5,307 bases of DNA. Source: Halovivax sp. GTDB taxonomy: Archaea; Halobacteriota; Halobacteria; Halobacteriales; Natrialbaceae. Under the pieces are notes generated by a model, which saw only the letters and a program-made list of their open reading frames with translations, was not told the origin of the DNA and did no database searches. A program made the translations under genes and the position numbers. The stretch is from the NCBI GenBank assembly GCA_007135505.1, contig SLIS01000180.1, positions 1 through 5,307 of the forward strand. Direction: 5' to 3'. This document shows, piece after piece, positions 1-5,046 of the stretch (the first letter of the stretch is position 1; each line of letters opens with the position of its first letter).

Positions 1-1
1 C

Positions 2-550
2 TCGTCGCTGCTCTTCATGCCGGCGCTCGGACTCGCCCGCGGGACGGAGACCGTTGTCGGGCAAAACCTCGGGGCTGAGCAGGTGGATCGAGCGAAGCGG
101 GCGGTGACGCTCAGTTCGATCGTCATCGTCTCGGCGTTCGTCGTAATCGTCGCGCTCGCGTACCCCCACGCCGAGACCATCACGGGGATCTTCATCGAAG
201 ACGGCACCGAAGATGCGGCCCAGGTGATCGAGTACGCGGCCGCGTACGTCTTCATCGCCGGCCCCTCGTACGTCCTACTCGGGGTGTTCCAGATCATGCT
301 GGGCGGCTTGCGCGGCAGCGGCTCGACGCGGGCCGCCATGGTCCTCTCGATCCAGGAGCTGTGGGTCTGGCGCATTCCGATCGCACTCGTCGCCGTGGTC
401 TGGCTCGATATGGGCGTCTACGGCGTCTGGTGGGCCGTCGCCATCTCGTACGTCGCCTCGGCGATCATCACCGGCGCCTGGTTCCTCCGGGGGACCTGGA
501 CCGACAACGTCATTGAAGACAGGCCCCCGACGCCCGTCCCCGGCGATTGA
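2..550 (+). CDS. MATE family efflux transporter, C-terminal part (5' end outside window)
   Basis: This is the C-terminal half of a multidrug and toxin extrusion (MATE) antiporter, a family that exports cationic drugs, dyes or metabolites across the cell membrane in exchange for Na+ or H+. The frame is open from base 2 with no upstream stop, so the 182 residues seen are a fragment of a protein usually near 450-500 residues. The fragment begins with the family motif of a small-residue helix followed by VVGQNLGAEQVDRAKRAV, the conserved G-Q-x-x-G-A segment that recurs in MATE half-repeats. Four further hydrophobic segments follow: SSIVIVSAFVVIVALAY, the segment around YVFIAGPSYVLLGVFQIML, IPIALVAVVWLDMGVYGVWW and AISYVASAIITGAWFL. 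An LRGSGSTRAAM loop, also typical of the family, lies between the second and third. The tail is short and acidic/proline-rich. The internal ATG at 17 is not the true start. Family assignment is firm; substrate is unknown. Confidence 0.9.
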   Translation, partial: SSLLFMPALGLARGTETVVGQNLGAEQVDRAKRAVTLSSIVIVSAFVVIVALAYPHAETITGIFIEDGTEDAAQVIEYAAAYVFIAGPSYVLLGVFQIMLGGLRGSGSTRAAMVLSIQELWVWRIPIALVAVVWLDMGVYGVWWAVAISYVASAIITGAWFLRGTWTDNVIEDRPPTPVPGD

Positions 551-663
551 GGCCGGTCGGCCGACGGCGGCAATGCCGACGGATGCGGGTTCGATTCGAT
601 ACGCCCGACAGGTGAGTCCACCGACGGGCGCAGTCGGCGGGCGGTACGCGTCGATTACTCCGG

Positions 664-686
664 ACGGGCCCGCCGGCGAGGCCCGT
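664..686. repeat. 7-bp inverted repeat upstream of a promoter
   Basis: ACGGGCC at 664-670 is the exact reverse complement of GGCCCGT at 680-686, with nine bases between. It ends one base before the TATA-like box at 688-696. That is where a regulator-binding site or the BRE element would lie. Seven-base inverted repeats are frequent by chance in sequence this GC-rich, so an operator role is only an inference. Confidence 0.3.
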
Positions 687-687
687 G

Positions 688-696
688 TATGATATT
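688..696 (+). promoter_or_regulatory. TATA-like box for the 718 start
   Basis: TATGATATT is an AT island in otherwise very GC-rich DNA and is centred 26 nt before the ATG at 718. This is the spacing expected of a haloarchaeal leaderless transcript. It decides the start: the GTG at 685, 33 nt upstream in the same frame, would place the box inside the coding sequence. Confidence 0.6.
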
Positions 697-717
697 GATT
701 GGCACTGTTTCGATCGT

Positions 718-1437
718 ATGGCGAGCGGTCATTCGACTCGAGAGTCGATCGGTGAACCGGCCTCCCAGCGCCATCGCACCCTTCTCGTGGGGACCGTTCT
801 CGCGGCGACGGTCACGTTTCTCGTCTCCGGCGCACTGGTGATCGTGGCCGACCCGCCACCATCGGACGCGCCGGTGCTCGGCGTCCTCGCGCACGGGCTC
901 TGGGCGCTGTCGGTCTCGCTGCTGGCCGTGGGCGTTCTCTCAGCCGTCTGGGTACTTCCGGCGCTGCGTCGTCGCCTCTCCGGCGTTCTCTCGGTCGGCG
1001 CGCTCGGACTCGGCGTCGTCGTGGGTATTCAGTGGCTGACCTGGGCTTACGTGGACGTCCGGGCCGCCGAGCAGGCCGACTACGAGCTGGCGCTCGCGAC
1101 GGTGATCACGCCCTTCGGGGCGGGACACGTCCTCATGTACGCGATACTTCTGGGGGCCGGGATCGCGTGGTTCGCCTGGGCACTCGTCGCCGCCACAGTA
1201 GTTGGTCGAGTTACCGGCTCGGTTGGTGTCGTCGTCGGCGTCCTGACCGCAGCCGTCGCGGCCGTCTCGCTGCTCGCCGCGCTGGAGGGTGGCGGCGACG
1301 GCCACTGGCTGTACAACGTCGCGACGATACTGCTCCCGGTCTGTTACCTCTGGGCGGGATTTGTGGCGGTCCAGTTGTACCGGGACTGGGAATCAGCAGT
1401 CCAGCGCGGGTGGGACTCCATCGGTGACGTCGGCTAG
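718..1437 (+). CDS. Uncharacterised haloarchaeal membrane protein, about six helices
   Basis: I do not recognise this 239-residue protein. A short polar N-terminus (residues 1-20) is followed by about six hydrophobic segments, near residues 21-44, 53-80, 88-112, 134-163, 168-190 and 197-221. A basic loop, ALRRRLSG, separates the second and third. An acidic loop (VDVRAAEQADYE, about 112-123) separates the third and fourth, and a glycine-rich loop (EGGGDGHW) the fifth and sixth. The C-terminus is a short polar tail. Aromatic residues concentrate near WLTWAY and WFAW. There is no obvious catalytic motif, ATP-binding site or cysteine cluster, so I assign no function. The start at 718 is preferred over the in-frame GTG at 685 because of the TATA-like box at 688-696. 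It stands alone: the MATE gene ends 167 nt upstream with no shared transcript evident, and the next gene converges on it. Confidence 0.85.
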   Translation: MASGHSTRESIGEPASQRHRTLLVGTVLAATVTFLVSGALVIVADPPPSDAPVLGVLAHGLWALSVSLLAVGVLSAVWVLPALRRRLSGVLSVGALGLGVVVGIQWLTWAYVDVRAAEQADYELALATVITPFGAGHVLMYAILLGAGIAWFAWALVAATVVGRVTGSVGVVVGVLTAAVAAVSLLAALEGGGDGHWLYNVATILLPVCYLWAGFVAVQLYRDWESAVQRGWDSIGDVG

Positions 1438-1517
1438 TCGAAGGGGTGCCACCGGCAGCCTCGGCCGCTTGTCGTGGTGGAGCCACCGGGATCGACTCCG
1501 CCGACACTGTAGACCGC
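1438..1517. other. Convergent intergenic spacer
   Basis: The 80 nt between the converging stops of the membrane-protein gene and the MFS gene contain a short palindrome, GGTGGAGCCACC (1476-1487). The octamer GCCACCGG occurs twice (1448-1455 and 1482-1489). Neither strand shows a T tract after the palindrome, so I cannot call a terminator, although both transcripts must end near here. Confidence 0.5.
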
Positions 1518-2873
1518 CTACCACGTCGTCAACGCGCGCGGACCGTGGAACCAGACGAGGACGACGAGGAACGTCGCGACGCCGGTCAGGGCGAATGCGC
1601 CCCCGAGGAAGAAGACCGACGCCATCCCGACCTCGACCATGAGCCAGCCGCCGAGCAGCGGGGCGATGACGCTGCCGGGTCGCCAGACCAGTTCGCGGAT
1701 GCCGAAGCTCGAGGCGACGCCGCCCTCTTTGGTCCCCTCGTCGGCGAAGAGCGCCATGCTCGCCGGTTCGCGGAAACTGTCGGCGACCCCGAGCAACCCG
1801 GAGATGATCACGAGCGGGACGAACGCCGGCGAGACGTCGGGGAAGAGCGTGATTCGGCCCGGGATCGTCTCGATCGGGACGAATCCCGGCAGGCCGACGC
1901 CGGCGACGACGGCGGGGACGGCGAGCGTGACGTCGCTCGACAGCCCGAGGGTCGCCCCGATCGCGGGCGAGAAGGGAACCAGCAGGGCGACGAACCCGTA
2001 CGCGGCCCCGCCCGCGAAGACGAACATCGCCCGGCCGTAGCTGTCCGAGAGTCGACCCGTGAAGGGCTGACAGCACATGTTGGTGAACTTCTCGACGGTT
2101 CCCGTGAGTGCGACCGCGAGACCACCGTAGGCGAGGCCGCCCTGCGCGGCAGCCACGCCGGCGAAGATCGGAATCCAGGTCCGGACGAGCGTCACCGAGA
2201 AGGCGTACTGGAAGCGAAACGTCGAGAGCGTGATCAAACGGCGGTTGAGCGCGAGATCGGTGAAGGGAAATCCCTCGATTCGCGTCTCGTCGGGTTCGAG
2301 GTAGCCCAGCGTCGACAGCCAGGCGACGAACAGGATGGCGACGATGATGGCAAAGATCGGCCCGAAGCCGAAGGCGTCGTAGAGGGCGCCGGCGCTGAGG
2401 CCGCCGACGATCGAGGCCGCGAAGCTGGCGGCGTTTGCCTTCCCGATGTGGTTGGCGCGCGTCCCGGCGTGGGCGATCTGGCCGACGAGCGAGAGCGTCA
2501 TCAGGCCCGCGCCGGTGACCGCGATGCCCTGAAGGGCTCGAATCGCGATGAACGAGCCGCTCGAGTCGACCAGCGGGAAAAGGGCGTAGACGCCGACGCC
2601 GAGTCCGAGCACGACGAGCAGGACCGTCCGCTTGTCGAACCGATCGCCGCCCCAGGCGAGGGGCACGATGGCCGCGGTCTGGGCGAGCGTGAACCCGGTC
2701 GTGTAGAGCCCGATGACGAGTCCCGCGCTGATCGTCACGCCGAGGACGGTGGTCCCCGACGGTTCGAGTTCGTTGATGTAGAAGGGCAACAGCATGACCA
2801 GGGCCATGAACCCGAAGCCCTCGGCGAATCGGGTGAGATAGAGGGCTCTAAACTGTGCCCTGTTGTCGCTCAT
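1518..2873 (-). CDS. MFS (major facilitator superfamily) transporter
   Basis: This is a complete 451-residue secondary transporter, a usual length for a 12-helix MFS protein. Hydrophobic segments begin near residues 20, 44, 84, 107, 148, 171, 220, 246, 283, 350, 395 and 417. The loop between helices 2 and 3 carries the MFS signature as WGGDRFDKRT (74-83), with Asp77 and basic residues Arg78, Lys81 and Arg82. The pseudo-symmetric loop between helices 8 and 9 carries GRLSDSYGRA (273-282), preceded by an unusual Cys-Cys pair (267-268). IRALQGIAVTGAG (111-123) resembles the helix-4 motif, and DSFREPASMALFADEG (365-380) resembles the R-x-P loop of drug/metabolite MFS members. A long stretch between helices 9 and 10 (about 301-345) is rich in Val, Pro and Gly and may hold an extra hydrophobic segment. 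Third codon positions are strongly G/C on this strand. The ATG at 2873 has a TATA-like element 25-32 nt upstream. Substrate cannot be predicted; drug efflux is one possibility. Confidence 0.92.
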   Translation of the reverse strand: MSDNRAQFRALYLTRFAEGFGFMALVMLLPFYINELEPSGTTVLGVTISAGLVIGLYTTGFTLAQTAAIVPLAWGGDRFDKRTVLLVVLGLGVGVYALFPLVDSSGSFIAIRALQGIAVTGAGLMTLSLVGQIAHAGTRANHIGKANAASFAASIVGGLSAGALYDAFGFGPIFAIIVAILFVAWLSTLGYLEPDETRIEGFPFTDLALNRRLITLSTFRFQYAFSVTLVRTWIPIFAGVAAAQGGLAYGGLAVALTGTVEKFTNMCCQPFTGRLSDSYGRAMFVFAGGAAYGFVALLVPFSPAIGATLGLSSDVTLAVPAVVAGVGLPGFVPIETIPGRITLFPDVSPAFVPLVIISGLLGVADSFREPASMALFADEGTKEGGVASSFGIRELVWRPGSVIAPLLGGWLMVEVGMASVFFLGGAFALTGVATFLVVLVWFHGPRALTTW

Positions 2874-2895
2874 GTCTCCGGCTTCGACCCGCCGT

Positions 2896-2909
2896 GGTTA
2901 TGTGTTTCG
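2896..2909 (-). promoter_or_regulatory. BRE/TATA-like promoter of the MFS gene
   Basis: Read on the minus strand, the segment is CGAAACACATAACC. CGAAA resembles the purine-rich haloarchaeal BRE, and ACACATAA is a weak TATA box lying 25-32 nt before the ATG at 2873. This agrees with a leaderless MFS transcript. Confidence 0.5.
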
Positions 2910-2976
2910 AATCGCAACTTCTCGGCCGACTGCCGGGTGCCCGACCCGGTTCAGTTCGGCTGATTGACGGTTGTCT

Positions 2977-2993
2977 GCCGAACATTTATTAAC
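2977..2993 (+). promoter_or_regulatory. Strong rightward TATA-like element with no obvious gene
   Basis: A CCGAA BRE-like stretch runs into ATTTATTAAC (2984-2993), the most AT-rich run in the window. A transcript would start near 3010-3015. No ATG or GTG lies at leaderless distance, so the product would be a leadered mRNA (the nearest convincing gene starts at 3294) or a non-coding RNA. The same AT run read leftward could be a distal promoter for the MFS gene, leaving a leader of about 90 nt. Confidence 0.4.
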
Positions 2994-3076
2994 TATTACC
3001 ACAGACTACCGCTCGGCCGCATCGTCCCAGGCCCGCATTCCCATTCCCTTGCCCCCTGGGCGTCGGCCCCACACCG

Positions 3077-3126
3077 GCGAGCAGCTCGCGTCGATCCCCT
3101 GTCGGCCGCGACACCCGGCTCGCCGG
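3077..3126. repeat. Three adjacent short hairpins
   Basis: Three perfect stem-loops lie within 50 nt: GCGAG-CAG-CTCGC (3077-3089), TGTCG-GCCG-CGACA (3100-3113) and CCGG-CTCG-CCGG (3115-3126). They follow the orphan promoter and could be the structured part of a small RNA. Stems of four or five G/C-rich pairs arise easily by chance at this base composition. Confidence 0.3.
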
Positions 3127-3235
3127 ATCCGTGTTCTAGCGACTGAATGGCTACGGGTGAGTACTGGCTCGTCCCAAAAACCCGTCGTCAGAACGCAGTG
3201 CCAGCAACACCGCGAGTTCGACGCTGGGGCGAGTC

Positions 3236-3262
3236 GTCACCTGCAGGCAGGAGACAGGTGAC
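3236..3262. repeat. 8-bp inverted repeat next to the zinc-ribbon gene promoter
   Basis: GTCACCTG (3236-3243) and CAGGTGAC (3255-3262) are exact reverse complements with half-site centres 19 nt apart, about two helical turns. The right arm runs into the TATA-like box at 3263-3270. This fits an operator for a dimeric regulator overlapping the BRE, but one 8-bp inverted repeat with a short spacer is roughly what chance gives in a window this long. Confidence 0.35.
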
Positions 3263-3270
3263 CACTAATC
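3263..3270 (+). promoter_or_regulatory. TATA-like box for the zinc-ribbon gene
   Basis: CACTAATC is centred about 27 nt before the ATG at 3294, matching the leaderless spacing of the other genes here. It supports the 3294 start over in-frame upstream starts such as the one at 3147. Confidence 0.45.
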
Positions 3271-3293
3271 GTCTCGCAGACGTAGACTGCCGT

Positions 3294-3443
3294 ATGATCG
3301 AACACGGAGAACACGAACGCAGACCCTTCTTCGTCTGCGAGTCTTGCAACCTCGTCTTCGCCAGGGCCGAAGAACCGGCCGAGTGTGTGATCTGCGACAG
3401 CCAGCTCTTCACCGAGGTGATGCCCCAGGAGGTCGCACAGTGA
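3294..3443 (+). CDS. 49-residue zinc-ribbon microprotein
   Basis: This is a small acidic protein with two CxxC knuckles, Cys15-x-x-Cys18 and Cys31-x-x-Cys34, separated by 12 residues. That is the four-cysteine layout of a treble-clef or rubredoxin-like zinc ribbon. Hydrophobic and aromatic residues flank the knuckles (FFV before the first, LVF between them, QLF after the second), as expected for a minimal zinc-stabilised fold. Haloarchaea are known to encode many such one-domain zinc-finger microproteins, some with regulatory roles in metabolism, motility or biofilm formation; which role applies here cannot be told. The reading frame extends upstream, but that part is Arg-rich with poor codon use. 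The ATG at 3294 has a TATA-like box at the right distance and begins the part with proper haloarchaeal codon use (about 80 percent G/C at third positions). An inverted repeat lies at its promoter and a hairpin with a T4 tract follows its stop, so it looks like an independent unit. Confidence 0.8.
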   Translation: MIEHGEHERRPFFVCESCNLVFARAEEPAECVICDSQLFTEVMPQEVAQ

Positions 3444-3456
3444 GTCGGGCCGCCCA

Positions 3457-3497
3457 CGCGTTCGGCGGCCGTCTCGGCCGTCACGAACGCGGCTTTT
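3457..3497 (+). terminator. Stem-loop plus T4 after the zinc-ribbon gene
   Basis: An 8-bp outer stem (CGCGTTCG 3457-3464 with CGAACGCG 3484-3491) encloses a 6-bp inner stem (CGGCCG 3466-3471 with CGGCCG 3475-3480, loop TCT). A small asymmetric internal loop separates them. TTTT follows at 3494-3497. The structure begins 13 nt after the stop codon. Archaeal termination depends mainly on T tracts and this one is short, so termination is probable rather than certain. Confidence 0.5.
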
Positions 3498-3605
3498 CGG
3501 GACGGCGCCCGGTTCTCCCGGAAGGTACGCCGGTCGACGTTCGCGCGCTGGCAGACGTCGAGCGACATCACCACGCGACTCGGTGCGCCGTCGCTCGGTA
3601 CGTGG

Positions 3606-3875
3606 TCACTCGCCGAATCGTTGCGCGTCGGTCCGTATGGGTCGACGCTGGTCGAACCGGTGCGTGAATCCGTCGAGGACTTCCCAGAGGTGCTCGTCGT
3701 CGCGGATCTCCCAGCCGTGTCGGGTCAGACTCTCCCCCGAGGTGACGTCTTCGACCGTAAAGAACCAGACCGTCCGGTCCTCGTGCTCGCTGATGGGCTG
3801 TGCTGACAACTCGAGTCCGTCCGCTCGTATGAGTGCGACCGATTCGTCGGTGGCCGTCTCCAGCTGCCAGGTCAT
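3606..3875 (-). CDS. Hypothetical 89-residue protein
   Basis: I do not recognise this family. The protein is small, soluble-looking and acidic, with no cysteine and no membrane segment. It looks like a compact alpha/beta domain. Alternating strand-like segments come first: ESVALIRADG (11-20), LELSAQPI (21-28) and RTVWFFTVEDV (34-44). A turn SGESLTRHGWEIRDD follows, then a likely helix EHLWEVLDGFTHRF (61-74) and a basic tail. The Trp/Phe pattern (WFF, HGW, HLW) suggests a folded core. The reading frame extends upstream to 3971, but the ATG at 3875 is preferred. A BRE/TATA-like element (CGAATACTAT on this strand, 3901-3910) lies about 26-35 nt before it, whereas the ATG at 3902 falls inside that element. 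The upstream extension also has poor codon use. It sits alone between non-coding stretches, so context gives no function. Confidence 0.65.
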   Translation of the reverse strand: MTWQLETATDESVALIRADGLELSAQPISEHEDRTVWFFTVEDVTSGESLTRHGWEIRDDEHLWEVLDGFTHRFDQRRPIRTDAQRFGE

Positions 3876-3900
3876 AGTTTGCACTTCTGACTGGTAGCCC

Positions 3901-3910
3901 ATAGTATTCG
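3901..3910 (-). promoter_or_regulatory. BRE/TATA-like promoter of the 89-residue gene
   Basis: On the minus strand this reads CGAATACTAT, a BRE-like CGAA followed by an AT-rich box centred about 30 nt before the ATG at 3875. It is the main reason for choosing that start. Confidence 0.5.
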
Positions 3911-4101
3911 CGGTTGGACTGTAGCCGTCTCGGGATTGTCCGGACGGCCGTACCGTCCACGTGAGCGCCACGTTTCCGGCGCTCGCCGGCGAACTCGCTA
4001 CCGGTGTGGACGGGGGCCGCGAACGCCGTCGCAGCGAACGGTGTCCGGTTCGGTTCGAGAAGGCCGGCCAGTTCAGACCGCAAACGGCCGGCGCCGTCGG
4101 C

Positions 4102-4175
4102 CTGGGTCGATGCTCCAGGCCTGGACCGATTCCGCTGGCTGGACCGATGCCGCCGGACTGGGCGGACGCCGCCGG
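4102..4175. repeat. Four imperfect 18-nt direct repeats
   Basis: Units lie at 4102-4119, 4121-4138, 4139-4156 and 4158-4175, separated by zero or one base. All begin CTGG and end in GG. The third unit, CTGGACCGATGCCGCCGG, differs from the second at 2 positions, from the fourth at 3 and from the first at 5. A perfect 12-bp palindrome, TCCAGGCCTGGA (4114-4125), spans the junction of units one and two. The array lies between the stop of the SDR gene and the upstream side of the 89-residue gene. The graded divergence suggests an old tandem duplication; function is unknown. Confidence 0.6.
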
Positions 4176-4232
4176 GCAGAACCGGCCTAGGAGTGTCGGA
4201 AGGCGTTCGAGGACCGACCGGACGATCCCTCG

Positions 4233-4961
4233 TCAGAACGCCGTCCAGCCGCCGTCAACTGGGATGTTGGCCCCGGTGATGTAGGAGGCGCCGTCGGAAG
4301 CGAGGAAGACGGCCAGCGGGGCGATTTCGTCGGCTTCGGCGGCGCGTTCCATCGGCGTGCGCTGGACGACGAAGTTGTAGAACTCGTCGTCTTCCAGGAT
4401 ACCGTCCGTCATCGGGGTATGGACGAAGCCCGGACAGATGCCGTTGACGCGGACGCCCTCGCTCGCGTAGTCCACGGCGACCTGCTGGGTGAAGTTGATA
4501 GTCCCGCCTTTCGCGGCCGAGTAGGCCGTCGCGCCCTTGCCGCCGCGCAGGCCGTAGATGGATTCGATGTTAACGATGCAGCCCTCCGTCTCAAGCAGGT
4601 GCGGCAGGGCGGCCTTCGACCCGCGCATGACGCCACCGAGATTGATGTCCACGACGGCCTCCCACTCGTCGAGTCCCATCTCCGCGAGTCCGGTGGTACT
4701 GCTGATTCCGGCGTTGTTCACCATGACGTCGAGTCCGCCGTAGTCCGCGGCCACCCCGTCGACGAGCGCCTCGACCTGGTCCCACTCGCGGACGTCGACC
4801 GGTCTGAACTCGGCGCCGATCTCCTCGGCGACGGCCGTCCCCTCGTCTTCCCCCCGACTCGCGATGACGACCTCCGCACCGGCATCGACGTAGGCCGCTG
4901 CGATTGCCTTCCCGATTCCCTTCGTTCCGCCGGTCACGATCGCTCGTTTTCCGTCGAGCAT
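4233..4961 (-). CDS. Short-chain dehydrogenase/reductase (SDR), FabG-like
   Basis: This is a complete 242-residue classical SDR, a cytoplasmic NAD(P)-dependent oxidoreductase of the usual length (about 250). The Rossmann cofactor motif TGGTKGIG is at residues 10-17. The second strand ends VVIASRG, with Arg36 placed to bind a 2'-phosphate, which favours NADP(H). DVRE (56-59) and NNAG (82-85) follow. The catalytic tetrad is intact as Asn107, Ser134, Tyr147 and Lys151 (AYSAAKG), and the PG motif after strand six is at 177-178. The C-terminus ends with SYITGANIPVDGGW, typical of FabG and glucose-dehydrogenase-like enzymes. Substrate is not determined by these motifs; 3-oxoacyl reductase, sugar or alcohol dehydrogenase all remain open. 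The frame runs upstream to 5114, but that part is polar and low in coding quality. The ATG at 4961 begins the standard SDR N-terminus and has a TATA-like box 23-30 nt upstream. It is divergent from the P-type ATPase gene with a 192-nt shared upstream region. Confidence 0.93.
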   Translation of the reverse strand: MLDGKRAIVTGGTKGIGKAIAAAYVDAGAEVVIASRGEDEGTAVAEEIGAEFRPVDVREWDQVEALVDGVAADYGGLDVMVNNAGISSTTGLAEMGLDEWEAVVDINLGGVMRGSKAALPHLLETEGCIVNIESIYGLRGGKGATAYSAAKGGTINFTQQVAVDYASEGVRVNGICPGFVHTPMTDGILEDDEFYNFVVQRTPMERAAEADEIAPLAVFLASDGASYITGANIPVDGGWTAF

Positions 4962-4983
4962 ACTGATGGTACGTCGGTCGGGA

Positions 4984-4991
4984 GCATAACT
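4984..4991 (-). promoter_or_regulatory. TATA-like box of the SDR gene
   Basis: On the minus strand the sequence is AGTTATGC, centred about 27 nt before the ATG at 4961. It supports a leaderless start there and argues against the longer reading frame. Confidence 0.5.
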
Positions 4992-5046
4992 CACGGGCGC
5001 TCTGGTTAGCCGATCCGAGGCTCTTCGGCGATTGAATTGTCGGTAT

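Larger units (their letters stand above)
551..717. other. Intergenic region between MATE gene and membrane-protein gene
   Basis: These 167 nt carry no supportable gene. Just after the MATE stop there is a GGCC-GGTC-GGCC hairpin (551-562), with no T tract to make a clear terminator. A 7-bp inverted repeat (664-670 with 680-686, 9-nt loop) sits directly before the TATA-like box of the next gene. Confidence 0.6.
2874..3293. other. 420-nt region without a convincing gene
   Basis: No frame here has both a plausible start and haloarchaeal codon use; the open frames translate to Arg/Pro/Ser-rich strings. The region holds the leftward promoter of the MFS gene (2896-2909) and a strong rightward TATA-like element (2977-2993) with no gene at the expected distance. 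Three consecutive short hairpins follow (3077-3089, 3100-3113, 3115-3126). An inverted repeat (3236-3262) abuts the promoter of the zinc-ribbon gene. A small non-coding RNA starting near 3010-3015 is possible but unproven. Confidence 0.55.
3876..4232. other. 357-nt region without a convincing gene
   Basis: Open frames here are Arg- and Pro-rich and lack a promoter at the proper distance. The region contains the leftward promoter of the 89-residue gene (3901-3910). A 6-bp inverted repeat, GGACGG/CCGTCC, lies at 3942-3947 and 3953-3958. A cluster of four 18-nt imperfect direct repeats occupies 4102-4175. No T tract suggests a terminator for the SDR gene that ends at 4233. Confidence 0.55.

Noticed and set aside
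1393..2076. Other long open frames overlapping the MFS gene on both strands
   Set aside because: They are Arg/Pro/Ser-rich, lack promoters and domains, and lie wholly within the well-supported transporter.
2901..2916. TTCGAATC resembling a tRNA T-loop
   Set aside because: The flanking bases do not pair as a T stem and no acceptor or anticodon arm can be found. On the minus strand this sequence overlaps the BRE-like part of the MFS promoter.
1446..2963. A 505-codon open frame on the plus strand opposite the MFS gene
   Set aside because: Its product is a low-complexity string of Asp, Glu, Arg and Gly, which is what the complement of a GC3-rich hydrophobic gene yields. The opposite strand encodes a clear 12-helix transporter with family motifs.
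3147..3293. N-terminal extension of the zinc-ribbon protein to an upstream ATG
   Set aside because: The extension is Arg-rich with poor codon use and spans the TATA-like box and palindrome that fit the 3294 start.
2874..3293. Possible SRP RNA or RNase P RNA gene
   Set aside because: I could not find the conserved core motifs of either RNA on either strand.
4102..4175. CRISPR array interpretation of the short repeats
   Set aside because: The units are contiguous with no unique spacers, diverge from each other, and no cas genes are present.
3961..4284. Plus-strand open frame through the tandem-repeat region
   Set aside because: There is no TATA-like box at the right distance, the composition is Arg/Pro-rich, and the end runs antisense into the SDR gene.
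4419..5009. A 196-codon plus-strand frame opposite the SDR gene
   Set aside because: It is the antisense image of a complete SDR with an intact catalytic tetrad. No promoter or recognisable domain supports it.
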